This document shows positions 62,946-64,000 of a stretch of 64,000 nucleotides of DNA, one piece after another. The stretch is from Carposina sasakii. Taxonomy: Eukaryota; Arthropoda; Insecta; Lepidoptera; Carposinidae. The position numbers and the translations under genes are program-made. Numbering within the stretch: position 1 is the stretch's first letter; every line of letters starts with the position of its first letter. The stretch is taken from positions 3,913,501-3,977,500 of the forward strand of contig CP053159.1 of the NCBI GenBank assembly GCA_014607495.2. The letters are read 5' to 3'. The notes beneath the pieces are model-generated. The model saw nothing but the letters and a program-made list of their open reading frames with translations, ran no database searches and was not told where the DNA came from.

Positions 62946-64000
62946 TAAATACATTTGTTAAATGACATCTAATTGCTACGGAAGAGGTTGTATCCCAACA
63001 CAAGAGAGTATACAGGTGAATCGGGGCACGATTTAGCTTTTAATAACGCCCTGAATTAAATAGCTAGACTTGCCTCGTGTAGATAAGGTCGTTCATGTGA
63101 ATAACATAATTTGTATGAAAATTATTGGGGTTGAAAAATATAAGTAGGTATAAGACGATATTGCCTTTGTCGGTGCTATATTTAGCTTCAATTTAAGCCA
63201 TTTGCTTCTAAACATGCTCCTAAATATATACACAAGCATTTTATGAATATTTTGCAGATATTTCTGAATCAGCACGAGGAAAATTAGTGTAAATTTAAAG
63301 TGACACTTCGTAAAACGGTTGACAGCGGGTGAAAAGGAGAAATTGTTATTGGAAAACATAACCAGTCCCATCTCTGTGAATATTGGCACCAAATGCTATT
63401 TATTCGTAGAGTATGAGGGGTTCTGAAACATGACGGAAGCATACGTGGAAGTGGCCTTGCAACTTTTGTTCATCACAAATAAATTCATTGCATGGATTAC
63501 GCGGGTGATGATTGTAGGAGGTAATATGCTGTGAGTGACTGCACTTCGTAGTATACTCGTACCTATACTGGCAGCGGTAGAATAAAAGATAGATTTTATC
63601 CCATCTCTTCTGTCTCCTTCCTTTATGTTCTGAAGTGAGAACTCGTTATATCCCGAGGGCTCTCTCGTAAAGAAAATCCAATAATTTGTTGAGGAGGAAT
63701 GTTTTAATTTCAGCAGATATTGAACGCACGGTGGACTGAATTGAAGTATTTACGATATGTGAGAGATGGGGTAGGGGTTTTTCTCGAGGAGAGATGGCTT
63801 TCTTGTAGCGTTCGTTTGGTGTTTTTGGATCTAGATTATGTAGACTATAGACGTTAGACATAGAAGCTAAAGACGCCGTGCGAGATCTTTGGACAGTAAG
63901 ATGTTAGGGTCCAGGTACAGATAAATGATGCATTTCATAATAAGGCTAACCAATAGGTGTATAGGTAACAAAATTTTCAATGAATGATTTATGTAGTTAT
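62946..64000. other. Right-hand flank, no gene recognised
   Basis: The minus-strand frame at 63646-63861 (71 codons, with NLDPKTPNERYKKAISPREK) is not low-complexity but has no known domain or clear splice sites. The rest is AT-rich. Confidence 0.35.

Overview
The window reads as a piece of a lepidopteran (moth or butterfly) genome. It is AT-rich, has few genes with small exons in repeat-rich introns, and carries repeats typical of that order: short Helitron-like (LEP1-type) copies, RTE-type LINE tails, tRNA-derived SINEs and many small fold-back DNA elements. No bacterial, plasmid or organellar signature was seen.

Layout. 1-879: 5' end of a Ty1/copia retrotransposon on the minus strand (155-bp LTR, tRNA-iMet-like primer site, open gag running off the window). 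941-2280: decayed hAT transposase. 2300-6950: mostly unexplained non-coding DNA. 7075-14289: two essentially identical 441/445-bp LTR-like repeats in the same orientation, bounded by a matching 4-bp flank. They enclose a non-autonomous interior with exon-like pieces, a fold-back element, a large 25-bp minisatellite split by a Helitron-like copy, and a 14-bp minisatellite. 16092-16895: an uninterrupted 267-aa aquaporin whose pore residues (Phe, Ser, Ala, Arg) point to an entomoglyceroporin. 17000-34900: mostly interspersed repeats, with one promoter-like segment near 28600.

34993-51277, and probably to 57661: the main host gene, on the minus strand. Eleven exons with fully consistent splice phases encode the last 600 residues of a multi-PDZ scaffold (PDZ, proline-rich linker, PDZ, long Ser/Pro/Lys linker, C-terminal PDZ). 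A twelfth, phase-compatible exon lies at 57549-57661; the start is further right or outside the window. Its introns hold fold-back elements, a SINE right beside a splice donor, a retroelement nuclease-like fragment and a CpG-rich segment with two perfect CRE palindromes. Behind the first exon of the last PDZ domain are up to four decayed copies of that same exon.

60793-62945: a 5'-truncated, internally deleted RTE-type LINE on the minus strand. The aquaporin and the PDZ gene show no obvious functional link. The rest is a dense mosaic of mobile elements, several nested, and at least three fold-back families share the terminal motif TACAGG(A/G)TG.
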